From Sphingobacteriales bacterium (GTDB taxonomy: Bacteria > Bacteroidota > Bacteroidia > Chitinophagales > Chitinophagaceae): a stretch of DNA of 15,813 bases. Below the pieces are notes generated by a model. The model saw only the letters and a list, made by a program, of their open reading frames with translations, had not been told where the DNA came from and ran no database searches. A program made the position numbers and the translations under genes. The stretch lies in NCBI GenBank assembly GCA_024640385.1, contig JAHEFC010000035.1, positions 1-15,813 of the forward strand, in the 5' to 3' direction. Shown here piece by piece: positions 6,177-13,586 of this stretch; position 1 is the first letter of the stretch; each line of letters starts with the position of its first letter.

Positions 6177-7271
6177 TTATTTCATTTTGCTCAGCAGGTA
6201 AATATAGGGCTGATGCATATGATGCTTCCAGAAATTTTTTCCATCGTCCGGATATTTCTGGTCGTATGCTGCATCGGGTGAAAGGATGATGGGGGTGGCG
6301 GCACGGGTATAGTTATTACTGTTATAAAAGCCCGGTTTTTCAAAACCCTTTAAACTCTTGGAGACCTGCGGCGTGATCTTGTCGCCCAGGTATTTTCTGT
6401 AGCGGTCGCGGGCTTTTTTGGGAGGCTTGCTGAGTTTTTTGTAAAGTGTATTGAAGACGATCCTGTTCTTTAAATTCTGCTTACCAATGATCTCCGGGAT
6501 GTTTCTGAACGGGCTCACCGTATTAAAGTCATCCGTGGTTTGCACCGAGAATGGCATTTCCGGCACCCAATCGTACATGCTCACCATATTGAATGCCCAG
6601 CCGCCCTGTGCTGCCGCTTCGTAATCATAAGCGAAGTACAGGTTGCCAGGTTTTGGCGCTGCAGTGGAATAGGTTTTGAAACGGATATCTTTTGGAAGCT
6701 GATCCAGTTTCTGCAGGTTATATAAATAGGCACTTAACAGATAGGAGATGCCTCCGCCCTGACTGTGGCCCGTGATGATCACATCACGGAAGCCTGCCTG
6801 GTACAATGAATCCATTCTGGGCATCAGGTCGCGTACAATGAATCCAGTAGAGATCATCCATCCCGAGTGCACAGCAGCCAATTGATTTGATGCCACCTGG
6901 TAAAAGAAACTATCTGTCTCAGAGATCTTGATAAATCCTTTGGCAGGGATCATGGCTGAGTAGAAATTGGCCAGCCAGCTTTGGGGCTTGGCAACAGTAC
7001 CTCTTACCGAAATGATAGCTGTTTTTTCACTGGTCCATATTTCGTACAAATTTTCTAAACCTATGACCGGCGATCTATACAGTCTTTTAAAATGGGTTGG
7101 TTCAGGAACATAATTGGAGTCCATGAAATAACTGGAATCACTGCCGGTTCTGGCCGATACATACATCACCTCCAGCATTTCTTCTTTATCAAAACCCGGT
7201 TTAAGGGACTGGCCCCGGGTTGACAGTGTTGTAAACAAAACGATCAGGCTGAAACCAAAGAATATTTTCAT
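6177..7271 (-). CDS. exported class 3 lipase-family alpha/beta hydrolase
   Basis: The 364-residue product has a signal peptide (MKIFFGFSLIVLFTTLSTRGQ). The nucleophile elbow is VIITGHSQGGG, with Ser170. Upstream, IISVRGTV and WLANFYSAM match the lid and oxyanion region of class 3 lipases. Likely other triad members are Asp234 in MYDWVPEMP and a histidine in the C-terminal HHMH (350-353). It probably hydrolyses esters outside the cytosol; natural substrate unknown. A longer frame adds 29 residues without signal character, so I chose the ATG ending at 7271. It is the first gene of a pair with the CYTH gene. The gap to the upstream META gene holds a terminator, yet no clear promoter follows it. 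Confidence 0.87.
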   Translation of the reverse strand: MKIFFGFSLIVLFTTLSTRGQSLKPGFDKEEMLEVMYVSARTGSDSSYFMDSNYVPEPTHFKRLYRSPVIGLENLYEIWTSEKTAIISVRGTVAKPQSWLANFYSAMIPAKGFIKISETDSFFYQVASNQLAAVHSGWMISTGFIVRDLMPRMDSLYQAGFRDVIITGHSQGGGISYLLSAYLYNLQKLDQLPKDIRFKTYSTAAPKPGNLYFAYDYEAAAQGGWAFNMVSMYDWVPEMPFSVQTTDDFNTVSPFRNIPEIIGKQNLKNRIVFNTLYKKLSKPPKKARDRYRKYLGDKITPQVSKSLKGFEKPGFYNSNNYTRAATPIILSPDAAYDQKYPDDGKNFWKHHMHQPYIYLLSKMK

Positions 7272-7283
7272 TAAGATATAATT

Positions 7284-7315
7284 AAAAAAAGGGTTACAAA
7301 TCAATGCAACCCTTT
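7284..7315 (-). terminator. intrinsic terminator of the NlpE-META/META operon
   Basis: Read on the minus strand, AAAGGGTT (7315-7308) pairs perfectly with AACCCTTT (7295-7288) around a 12-nt loop, and the transcript continues as a run of U (7290-7284). It lies 17 bases after the META gene stop. The 8-bp stem has only three G-C pairs, so efficiency may be moderate. Confidence 0.85.
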
Positions 7316-7332
7316 GTTCTGAGACTATATAA

Positions 7333-7779
7333 TTATTTTGGCTGAACGGCTTTTTCAAACCTGGCCAGGGGGGCCATCTTGTTTTTTGAAAGACTCAGAT
7401 ATTTTCCGGAAATGGCATAGTTGTTTACTTCGGTCAATATTGCTTTGAACTCATCTTCCATTTTCATATCCGGGCAGGCCATCATCGTAGCGGCCATGTT
7501 AGGACTGAACGTGATGCCAAGTGGTTCTTTCAGTGTATATCCTCCCATCATGGTATTACAACCTGCGGAGGTACTAAGTCTTCCATCTGCATTCAGTAAC
7601 AGAAATGGAGGCTTTGAGAGTTTGGATTCATCAACCGGCTGCCCCTGGATCTCGATCAATTTCCAATAGGTGCCAACCAATGCAGTTTCAGCAGAAGGTG
7701 TGGTAGACACGGTACTTTTTTTTGAACAAGAAGTTATAAGCGTAATCAGTATCAAAACAAACAATGAATTTTTTTTCAT
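7333..7779 (-). CDS. META-domain lipoprotein
   Basis: The 148-residue protein has a lipoprotein signal with lipobox LITSC (Cys18). The rest is one META/HslJ domain: GTYWKLIEIQGQPVD (36-50), the conserved GCN (C74) and MACP (C102), and a C-terminal LSLSKNKMAPLARFE. The two cysteines are a conserved pair in the family and may form a disulfide. META proteins sit in the envelope; HslJ in E. coli is heat-shock linked, but the biochemical role is not known. The gene lies 18 nt after the NlpE-META gene, is its tandem paralogue over the META part, and is followed by an intrinsic terminator, so it is the last gene of that operon. Confidence 0.9.
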   Translation of the reverse strand: MKKNSLFVLILITLITSCSKKSTVSTTPSAETALVGTYWKLIEIQGQPVDESKLSKPPFLLLNADGRLSTSAGCNTMMGGYTLKEPLGITFSPNMAATMMACPDMKMEDEFKAILTEVNNYAISGKYLSLSKNKMAPLARFEKAVQPK

Positions 7780-7797
7780 ATTAGTTTGATTTAGCGT

Positions 7798-8661
7798 TTA
7801 TTTTTTAACTGCTTCAAACACCAGCAACGGTGCCATTTTGCCAGTGGTCAGTTGCAGCTTGTTGCCGGTGACGATATAAGTGTTCACTTTGGATAAGGCC
7901 TGCAGGAAGGCGCTTTCATCCTGCATGGCAGGACAGGCCATCCTGGTACTGATCATTTTTGACATCGTGATCTTGCCATTGGCTTCTGCAGTGTAGGTGC
8001 CGCTGATAGCATTGCAGCCGCCGCTTCCCGTTACCCGGCCGCTTTCTTTATCAAATTGCAGGAACATTTCTTTTCTTTTTACAGCAGTATCAACCGGCTT
8101 GCCAAGCAGTTCTGTAAGCTTCCAGTAAGTGTCTGAGATGGGCGCATCGCTAACTGTAGTTCCACCGGGTTGTTTTTCGAGGATATACTTAGGAGCCAGC
8201 TGACTTGTTATCATTTCTCCTTTCATGTTGAGCTGGAACAATCTGTTCTCACCCACTTTGTATTGCGAGGGGGCATTCTTGATCCCACCCAGTGTGATGG
8301 TGCTACCATCTGCGCTCCAGGTGAAACTGCCGGAACTGGTATTCAGTTTTGCATCTTTTTTCCCCAGGTACTTAGTAGTGAGCGTATAAGTTTTATCCAG
8401 GTTGATGGTCAATATGGTTTCTATACCCTCGCAATCAGCACAGGGAACCACCCCTTTATACGTGCCGTTCCAATCCAGTGAGGTCATACTATTATCGCCC
8501 GTGGGAACAGGTGCAGAGGTGTCAGGGTTTATCTTCATGGGAGACACAGAGGTGTCGGGTGCAAGGGGCATTGAATCAATTCCAGAACCTTGTTCGGGAG
8601 CATTATTGCAACTATACATTACCGTTAAGACCAGTACAAGGAACACAGAAATGCATTTCAT
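7798..8661 (-). CDS. NlpE-META two-domain lipoprotein
   Basis: The 287-residue protein has a lipoprotein signal (Cys18 after VMYS), a Pro/Asp/Thr/Ser-rich linker with two PDTS copies (to about residue 58), an NlpE N-terminal domain, and a C-terminal META domain. The NlpE part shows WNGTYKGVVPCADCEGIETILTI, with the CxxC pair C74/C77; in E. coli NlpE the same motif is associated with copper sensing and Cpx activation. The META part starts near SDTYWKL (177) and has C216 (GCN) and C243 (MACP). An envelope copper- or oxidation-linked role is inferred from the first domain only. It begins an operon with the META gene and has a TAGTTTTG -7 element 20 nt upstream of its ATG. Confidence 0.9.
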   Translation of the reverse strand: MKCISVFLVLVLTVMYSCNNAPEQGSGIDSMPLAPDTSVSPMKINPDTSAPVPTGDNSMTSLDWNGTYKGVVPCADCEGIETILTINLDKTYTLTTKYLGKKDAKLNTSSGSFTWSADGSTITLGGIKNAPSQYKVGENRLFQLNMKGEMITSQLAPKYILEKQPGGTTVSDAPISDTYWKLTELLGKPVDTAVKRKEMFLQFDKESGRVTGSGGCNAISGTYTAEANGKITMSKMISTRMACPAMQDESAFLQALSKVNTYIVTGNKLQLTTGKMAPLLVFEAVKK

Positions 8662-8681
8662 ATGGCTTCATTTTACTGTTG

Positions 8682-8700
8682 CAAAACTAGGCCATATGGC
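8682..8700 (-). promoter_or_regulatory. promoter and possible operator of the NlpE-META operon
   Basis: On the minus strand TAGTTTTG (8689-8682) matches TAnnTTTG and predicts a start near 8677 with a short leader to the ATG at 8661. Directly upstream is the perfect 10-bp palindrome GCCATATGGC (8691-8700). Its half-sequence GCCATATG recurs at 8666-8659, overlapping the start codon, so two copies flank the predicted transcript start. I see no -33 TTTG at the usual spacing, which fits a promoter needing an activator. Confidence 0.5.
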
Positions 8701-8734
8701 AGTAATGGGAATAATTAGTTGTGTCAGAATTTTA

Positions 8735-9646
8735 CTACATTTTCTCGATCCAGAGGCTGGTACCCTGCACATTGTATGCCAGTGGCAGGTCCCAATAAAT
8801 GTCGGTATGCTTTTTATACAGATAGTCTGAAAAAAGCCTGATCCTGAATTTTTCGTTATTCGTCAGGAAGGCCCGGAGCACATAGTTCTCATTCCAGTTG
8901 CGGCCGGCCATGACCCAGGCTTTGGGGTATTCAAAAGGAAAGAAAATATCGTGGAAATGAATAAAAACGCCCGGCTTGAGTAAGGGGAGAATATTGAATA
9001 AGATATGATGCAGATCACTACCGGTTTTGACCACGTGAGAGCTGTCGATAAACAGGATATCTCCGGCATCAAGTTCGATATAAAATTCCAACGGCACTGC
9101 CTGAACATCGGTCGCGATCACCTTGCAATGTTGTTTATCCTGCTCATTCAATAATCCGTACAGTCTTTCAGGATAAGGATCGATGAAACAAAGTTGGACG
9201 GATCCGTTTAAACAATGCTCATTGGTGTCCAGCATAATGGCCGAAGAAAATCCCGATCCGATCTCGATGATCTTTTTGGGTTTGAGATGGCGGATCATGG
9301 AATACAGTACGATGCCGTCGTTATGCGTGTAATAATCGTTTTCGAAATAGTATCTTGTTTTCAGTTTTTTCTCCGGCAGATAGGGAAGTTCTGGATAATA
9401 GGCGCTGAATGCTCTTGCCAAGGCCAGTTGCTCTTCCATGTTGAGATCTATGCCATGCAGAGTTGTTGTACTATCTCCCCATATCTCTGTGTCTCTGTGT
9501 TGGATTTCCTTTGCGTTAACAACAGGGGAATAGAAATGCCCGGGCGGATAGCCCTGCATGCTGTTGAGTTGATTGTTCTCCGCAACAAGGTTTTTGTATT
9601 CCTCCGAGTTCCTGAGCCAGTTGAGTAAATAGTCTTTCAATGCCAT
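8735..9646 (-). CDS. class I SAM-dependent methyltransferase
   Basis: The 303-residue cytosolic protein has the SAM-binding motif PKKIIEIGSGFSSAIML (123-139), an acidic residue after strand 2 (FIDPYP, 154-159), DILFIDSSHV (196-205) and PGVFIHFHDIFFPFEYP (225-241). This pattern is that of the Methyltransf_24-like group often found with glycan or natural-product genes. The N-terminal segment (GHFYSPVVNAKEIQHRDTEI, then GIDLNMEEQLALA) is also characteristic of that group. Substrate unknown; the neighbours here (envelope lipoproteins, an NTF2-like protein) do not suggest one. The ATG at 9646 begins the conserved region, and a promoter-like pair lies just upstream. No terminator is visible after the stop. 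Confidence 0.87.
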   Translation of the reverse strand: MALKDYLLNWLRNSEEYKNLVAENNQLNSMQGYPPGHFYSPVVNAKEIQHRDTEIWGDSTTTLHGIDLNMEEQLALARAFSAYYPELPYLPEKKLKTRYYFENDYYTHNDGIVLYSMIRHLKPKKIIEIGSGFSSAIMLDTNEHCLNGSVQLCFIDPYPERLYGLLNEQDKQHCKVIATDVQAVPLEFYIELDAGDILFIDSSHVVKTGSDLHHILFNILPLLKPGVFIHFHDIFFPFEYPKAWVMAGRNWNENYVLRAFLTNNEKFRIRLFSDYLYKKHTDIYWDLPLAYNVQGTSLWIEKM

Positions 9647-9682
9647 CTGACCTTAAGTGAATGAATGATTGGGTTATAACGT

Positions 9683-9714
9683 CAAATATCACAGCTTCTT
9701 ATAAGCCATTCAAT
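9683..9714 (-). promoter_or_regulatory. candidate promoter of the methyltransferase gene
   Basis: On the minus strand ATTG (9714-9711) is followed after 20 nt by GATATTTG (9690-9683), close to the -33 TTTG / -7 TAnnTTTG pair of Bacteroidota with correct spacing. It predicts a start near 9678 and a leader of about 32 nt. One mismatch in each box; the upstream box overlaps the stop of the NTF2-like gene. Confidence 0.4.
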
Positions 9715-10156
9715 TCTTTTTCGGGGTTAGAGGCGTGGAATGTAACATACTGACTTTCCATTCGGCGCCTTGCTTTACCAGGAATGCACTTTCCAGCCAT
9801 TCCTTTAATGTTTTCTGCCCGTTTATGGTAATGTCTGCCCGGTTTTCATAGGCCACCCAGGCGGTGTTGTTATGGATCTCAGTCCTGAGGAATTTAATTG
9901 CGTTAATTCGCACTGGTTTAAGCGGTTTGAGCTGGTTTATTTTTGAAGCTATAGTATCCAAATTCCAGATCTCCCCAGCTTCCAACACCATGAAATCGGC
10001 AGTGGTATTTTTTTTGACCTGTTCAAGGCTCAAGTCGGAAAGGGCTTCAAACAGAACTTTGAGGGTATTGTTAACGTGGATCTGTTCATCAACGCTGCTC
10101 TGTGCATAAGAAAGTGCAGGTGTTATAAAAATGAAAAAGATTAATATATAGCGCAT
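9710..10156 (-). CDS. exported NTF2-like/SnoaL-type small protein
   Basis: The 148-residue product has a signal peptide (MRYILIFFIFITPALSYAQ, cleavage near residue 19). The mature part has the alpha-plus-beta cone pattern of the DUF4440/SnoaL NTF2-like group: a helix HVNNTLKVLFEALSDLS, TADFMVLEAGEIWN, then strands ending in TAWVAYENRADI, WLESAFLVKQGAEWKVSMLHST. No active-site residues can be named; exported relatives are mostly uncharacterised. The longer frame to 10189 would run back into the terminator hairpin of the preceding operon, so the ATG ending at 10156 is preferred. Transcribed in the same direction as the M16 gene but separated from it by a terminator. Confidence 0.8.
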   Translation of the reverse strand: MRYILIFFIFITPALSYAQSSVDEQIHVNNTLKVLFEALSDLSLEQVKKNTTADFMVLEAGEIWNLDTIASKINQLKPLKPVRINAIKFLRTEIHNNTAWVAYENRADITINGQKTLKEWLESAFLVKQGAEWKVSMLHSTPLTPKKN

Positions 10157-10177
10157 TCGAATTGGTTTCTTGTAAAA

Positions 10178-10208
10178 TAAAAAAACCACCCAAGACTTGA
10201 GTGGTTTT
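10178..10208 (-). terminator. intrinsic terminator of the DUF6702-M16 operon
   Basis: On the minus strand AAAACCAC (10208-10201) pairs with GTGGTTTT (10189-10182). The stem continues after one mismatch through three more pairs (CAA/TTG), leaving a 3-nt loop, and a U-run follows (10185 to 10178). It lies 18 bases after the M16 stop. Confidence 0.9.
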
Positions 10209-10226
10209 ATGTCGATTATTGTGTTT

Positions 10227-12968
10227 TTATTTCACGGGATTGCCTTCAGAATCAATGAATTTGATCTCCCCGAGATTCAGTTCCCTGATACCTGCTTCGA
10301 TCTTGCTTCTATCACCTACGATCACCCAGGCAAGACTGTTGGGATGGATCAGTTTTTTGGCTGATTTCTGTACATCGGCCAATTGCATGTTCTGCAACAT
10401 GGTGGGATAATTTTTCAGATAGTCCTGTCCTCTTTCATAATTCAGATTGCTCTGCAAGGTGCTCAACACTGAGCCATTGGTCTCCCAGATGCCAGGCAAC
10501 TGCAGTACGGCATTGTTCTTTACTTTCTGGAACTCTTTTTCCGTGGCTGGTTTGTCGCCAATATACTGGTTCAGCTCTTTCAGGATCTCCTGCATGGATT
10601 CCTTGGTCTTGTCCGTCTGTACTGGTCCATAGGTGATGAACATACCAGGTCCCTTAGCATCCAGCGATACAGAACCAGCGCCATAACTCCAATGCTTATC
10701 TTCCCGCAAATTCATATTCACCCGGGAAGTGAAATCGCCACCCAGGATCCGGTTGGCCATCTGCAGTGTTTCATAGTCGGGGTCTTTGGCAGCAGGGCTC
10801 ACTGTTCCTGCGAAAATAATACTCTGGATCGCGTCTGGTTTGTCAACAATATATACGGTTGGCTTCTGTGCCAGCGCTACGTCTTTGATATTCTTCTGGG
10901 GAACCTGCTTAGCTTTCCATGAAGCCAGATTTTTTTCAAGCTTTGTTTTCAGTTCTGATTCAGTGATATCTCCTACCACTACAAGTGTTGCGTTATTAGG
11001 GGCGAACCAGGTATTGTGAAACAGCACCAGGTCGTCACGTTTCATTTTTTCCACTGAGGCTTCCGTACCGGTGCCTGTGAATGGCATGCTGTAGGAATGG
11101 CCTGCTCCATAGATCACTTTAGGCAGTACACGAAGTCCCATACCAAAAGGCTGCGACTGTTCCTGTTTGATGTCCAGCAGTTGTTCTTTTTTCTTCCTTT
11201 CAAAATCCTTTTGTGGAAAAGCAGGATTCAGTAAAACATCGGCATAGAGCGCCAACGATGCATCAATGTTATTTTTTAACGCACTCAATCCCAGGTAGGT
11301 ATTATCAAGATCAGAATTGCAGTAAATAGAAGCTCCAAGATCAGCCATCTGGTCAGAGAGTTGTAATGAGGTCCTGGTTTTAGTTCCCTCGGTCAACATC
11401 GTTCCTACCATAGTGGCCAGTCCATAGGCTCCCATATCGGCCGCATAGCCAGCATTGATCATGAGCGACATGTTCACCACAGGTACTGCTTTTCTTTCTA
11501 CAAAAGCCACTTTCAGTCCGTTGCTCAGGCTGAACTGTTTTACTTCCGGGAATTTGGGTATAACTGATTGACCCAGTGCCGGAGTTTCTGCACGGCTAAT
11601 AGTTGATGGTGTAGTAGCATACTCTCCATAAGGTACAATATTGAGCACATATTCACCATCGGACAGCCACAGTTGACCTGCTTTCTGTACATCGCTTATG
11701 GTAGCGTCTTTCACGTATTGATAGTTCATTTTGTAATGTGCTGCATCACCACCATAGATCTCGGCTTCTGCCAGGATATCACTCTTGCCGCCAAATCCGC
11801 CAATTCTTTCCATGCCTTTCACTACGCCGGAGAAATAGCGGGTCTTGGCCCTTTCGAGTTCCTGGGCAGTGGGACCTGTGGCAAGTATTTTTTTCAGTTC
11901 TTCATTGATCACGGTATCGATCTTACCAAGACTGACACCTGGTTTTGCATCAGCGATGATATTGAACTGAGATCCGATCTCTCTTTCATCTGCATAAGTA
12001 TATACATTGGATGCCAACTGTTCGTCATAGACCAGTCTTTTATAAAGACGGGATGTTTTACCTGTTGCCAATACGGAGCCCAACAGTTTCAGGTCACTGA
12101 TCTGTTTGGTGCCCCATGACGGTACGTTCCAGGTTTTCTGTAGGCGGGCTTGTGGAACCCTGTCCTGCGCTACCTGGTAGTGTTTGCCCTTCATTGGTGC
12201 GATCCATTCGCTGTGTTTTGAAATGGGCGGGGAAGCAGGAATGTCGCCGAAATATTTTTTCACTCTTTGCAAAACATCATCCGTATTCACATCACCTGCT
12301 ATGACAACGATGGCGTTATTGGGGCCATAATAGGTCTTGAACCAATCCTGTACATCTTTCAAAGAAGCAGCATCAAGGTCTTCCATGGATCCGATCACGG
12401 TCCAGGAATAGGGATGCCCGGCAGGGTAGGTGCTCTTAACGGTGAGTTCTTCGCTTACGCTATAGGGTTGGTTTTCGTACTGTCTTTTTTCGTTCTGGAC
12501 TACACCGCGTTGTTCCGCCAGTTTGCCCGAATCAATAGCTTTCAATAGAAAGCCCATGCGGTCACTTTCTGCCCAGAGCACTTTATCGAGAGCGCTCACG
12601 GGAAAGGTTTCGAAATAATTTGTTCTGTCGTTATTGGTGGTTCCGTTAAGGTCAGTGGCACCGATGGATTCCATCAGCTGGAAATAATCATCGTTGAAAT
12701 GTTCGGAGCCATTGAACATCAGGTGTTCAAACAAATGTGCAAAGCCCGTTTTGCCGGTCTTCTCATTTTTTGAACCCACGTGGTACCAGATGTTGAAAGC
12801 GGCTACAGGAGCTTTGTGGTCTTCATGCACGATGAGGGTGAGACCATTCTCCAATTTGAACTTCTTGTAAGGGATATTGATGTCTGGATAGGATTTTTTT
12901 ACCGCTTGCTGCGCGAAAAGCATGCCTCCGCAAAACAGGAGGGTGATCAACAGGAAAACTTTCTTCAT
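10227..12968 (-). CDS. exported two-domain M16 zinc protease
   Basis: The 913-residue protein has a signal peptide (MKKVFLLITLLFCGGMLFAQ). The N-terminal M16 unit carries the inverted zinc motif HLFEH (H78, E81, H82) and the distal ligand E160 in VVQNEKRQYENQPYS. The pattern DLNGTTNNDRTNYFETFP is also typical. A second M16 unit starts near KQFSLSNGLKVAFVERKAVPVVNMSL and lacks HxxEH (YGLATMVGTMLTEGTK), as is normal for the inactive half of pitrilysin-type proteases. Members degrade small peptides in a closed chamber, here in the periplasm. The ATG ending at 12968 is chosen because an upstream ATG adds seven residues ahead of the signal and overlaps the previous gene. It follows the DUF6702 gene by 13 nt and is closed by a strong terminator. 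Confidence 0.93.
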   Translation of the reverse strand: MKKVFLLITLLFCGGMLFAQQAVKKSYPDINIPYKKFKLENGLTLIVHEDHKAPVAAFNIWYHVGSKNEKTGKTGFAHLFEHLMFNGSEHFNDDYFQLMESIGATDLNGTTNNDRTNYFETFPVSALDKVLWAESDRMGFLLKAIDSGKLAEQRGVVQNEKRQYENQPYSVSEELTVKSTYPAGHPYSWTVIGSMEDLDAASLKDVQDWFKTYYGPNNAIVVIAGDVNTDDVLQRVKKYFGDIPASPPISKHSEWIAPMKGKHYQVAQDRVPQARLQKTWNVPSWGTKQISDLKLLGSVLATGKTSRLYKRLVYDEQLASNVYTYADEREIGSQFNIIADAKPGVSLGKIDTVINEELKKILATGPTAQELERAKTRYFSGVVKGMERIGGFGGKSDILAEAEIYGGDAAHYKMNYQYVKDATISDVQKAGQLWLSDGEYVLNIVPYGEYATTPSTISRAETPALGQSVIPKFPEVKQFSLSNGLKVAFVERKAVPVVNMSLMINAGYAADMGAYGLATMVGTMLTEGTKTRTSLQLSDQMADLGASIYCNSDLDNTYLGLSALKNNIDASLALYADVLLNPAFPQKDFERKKKEQLLDIKQEQSQPFGMGLRVLPKVIYGAGHSYSMPFTGTGTEASVEKMKRDDLVLFHNTWFAPNNATLVVVGDITESELKTKLEKNLASWKAKQVPQKNIKDVALAQKPTVYIVDKPDAIQSIIFAGTVSPAAKDPDYETLQMANRILGGDFTSRVNMNLREDKHWSYGAGSVSLDAKGPGMFITYGPVQTDKTKESMQEILKELNQYIGDKPATEKEFQKVKNNAVLQLPGIWETNGSVLSTLQSNLNYERGQDYLKNYPTMLQNMQLADVQKSAKKLIHPNSLAWVIVGDRSKIEAGIRELNLGEIKFIDSEGNPVK

Positions 12969-12981
12969 GGTGTTGTATTTA

Positions 12982-13467
12982 CTATTCAAAAATGGCTGAG
13001 GTATTGGGATAAGTCAGTCTTTGTGTTTGTCTTTCGCCGTTTTTAATGAAATGAACCAGGTTCACCTGGCTTTTGTCAAGGTCATAGAGCAGGTTGGTTT
13101 CTATCTCAAATTTCTTCGGTTCACCGGTACCTTTTAGTTCAAGGTACACAAACACGGCGTCTTTTTCATTTTCATAACCCAACACTTCATAGTTCACTGG
13201 TTTGCCGTTGATCTTCACTTTCAGGTGTTGGGGGAAGAAGCCGGCCATTTTCTGCTTGTTGGCGTTTTTGTCGCCATTGATGATATCTATGGGCTGACCG
13301 GAGTATTTTTTCAGGGAGGTTTCCATGTCGTCGTTAAATATTTTGCAGGAAATGCCCACCAGGTTTTGCTTTTTATAATATTCTGCCTCGATCACGCTCA
13401 CGAAGAAGGGGTGATTCTCCGCCGGGCTTGCGAAAATGGATGTCAGGTAGATCAGGATGTAGAGCAT
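12982..13467 (-). CDS. DUF6702-like exported protein
   Basis: The 161-residue protein has a short hydrophobic leader (MLYILIYLTSIFASPAEN) that lacks the usual positive N-terminus. Mature sequence begins HPFFVSVIEAEY (19-30) and contains VGISCKIFNDDMETSLKK (37-54), LKVKINGKPVNYEVLGYE (82-99) and NLVHFIKNGERQTQRLTYP (136-154). I recognise this as the DUF6702 type found in Bacteroidota. The start HP..., the strand-rich middle and the NLVHF...G segment also resemble the exported N-terminal domain of larger HupE/UreJ proteins. The neighbouring divergent gene encodes a HupE/UreJ protein that lacks such a domain, so a partnership is plausible but unproven. It heads the operon with the M16 protease. 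No other ATG is available in frame upstream. Confidence 0.78.
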   Translation of the reverse strand: MLYILIYLTSIFASPAENHPFFVSVIEAEYYKKQNLVGISCKIFNDDMETSLKKYSGQPIDIINGDKNANKQKMAGFFPQHLKVKINGKPVNYEVLGYENEKDAVFVYLELKGTGEPKKFEIETNLLYDLDKSQVNLVHFIKNGERQTQRLTYPNTSAIFE

Positions 13468-13474
13468 GGAGGGC

Positions 13475-13541
13475 GAATTTACGAATTAACGGATTGGCGG
13501 ATTGACGAATTCCGAATTCCGGATTTCGTATTCCAGATTCG
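13475..13541. repeat. octamer/heptamer tandem repeat array (GNATT type)
   Basis: Four octamers in perfect register (GAATTTAC, GAATTAAC, GGATTGGC, GGATTGAC; 13475-13506; consensus GRATTNRC) pass into five heptamers (GAATTCC, GAATTCC, GGATTTC, GTATTCC, AGATTCG; 13507-13541). It begins seven bases upstream of the DUF6702 start codon and so occupies its whole promoter region. The next seven bases (13542-13548) keep the register before a second heptamer run starts. Confidence 0.85.
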
Positions 13542-13548
13542 GTAATGC

Positions 13549-13576
13549 TTTTGACGTTTGACTTTTAACTTTTTAC
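13549..13576 (+). repeat. heptamer tandem repeat array (TTTTNAC type)
   Basis: Four consecutive heptamers, TTTTGAC, GTTTGAC, TTTTAAC and TTTTTAC, in the same 7-nt register as the preceding array. The run ends ten bases before the HupE start codon, and its ends supply the promoter boxes described separately. Confidence 0.85.
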
Positions 13577-13580
13577 TTTG
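13550..13580 (+). promoter_or_regulatory. candidate promoter of the HupE-M1 operon
   Basis: TTTG (13550-13553), 19 nt, then TTACTTTG (13573-13580) fits the Bacteroidota -33/-7 pair with one mismatch in the -7 box. The transcript would start only a few bases before, or at, the ATG at 13587, so the mRNA may be nearly leaderless. The upstream TTG at 13578, in frame, is part of the -7 box and is not a likely start. Confidence 0.5.
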
Positions 13581-13586
13581 CCCTTC

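Noticed and set aside
8500..8590. Repeated PDTS segments in the NlpE-META protein as a functional repeat
   Set aside because: Only two copies in a low-complexity linker after the lipidated cysteine; typical of surface lipoprotein spacers.
9477..9530. CACAGAGACACAGAG-type repeat (read on the minus strand), resembling an intergenic repeat seen in many bacterial genomes, inside the methyltransferase gene
   Set aside because: The encoded residues (NAKEIQHRDTEI) fit the usual family pattern at this position and the frame is intact, so chance or codon choice explains it better than insertion of a repeat.
10227..11580. Loss of the zinc motif in the second M16 domain as a sign of decay
   Set aside because: Single-chain M16 proteases normally have one active and one inactive half, and the frame is intact.
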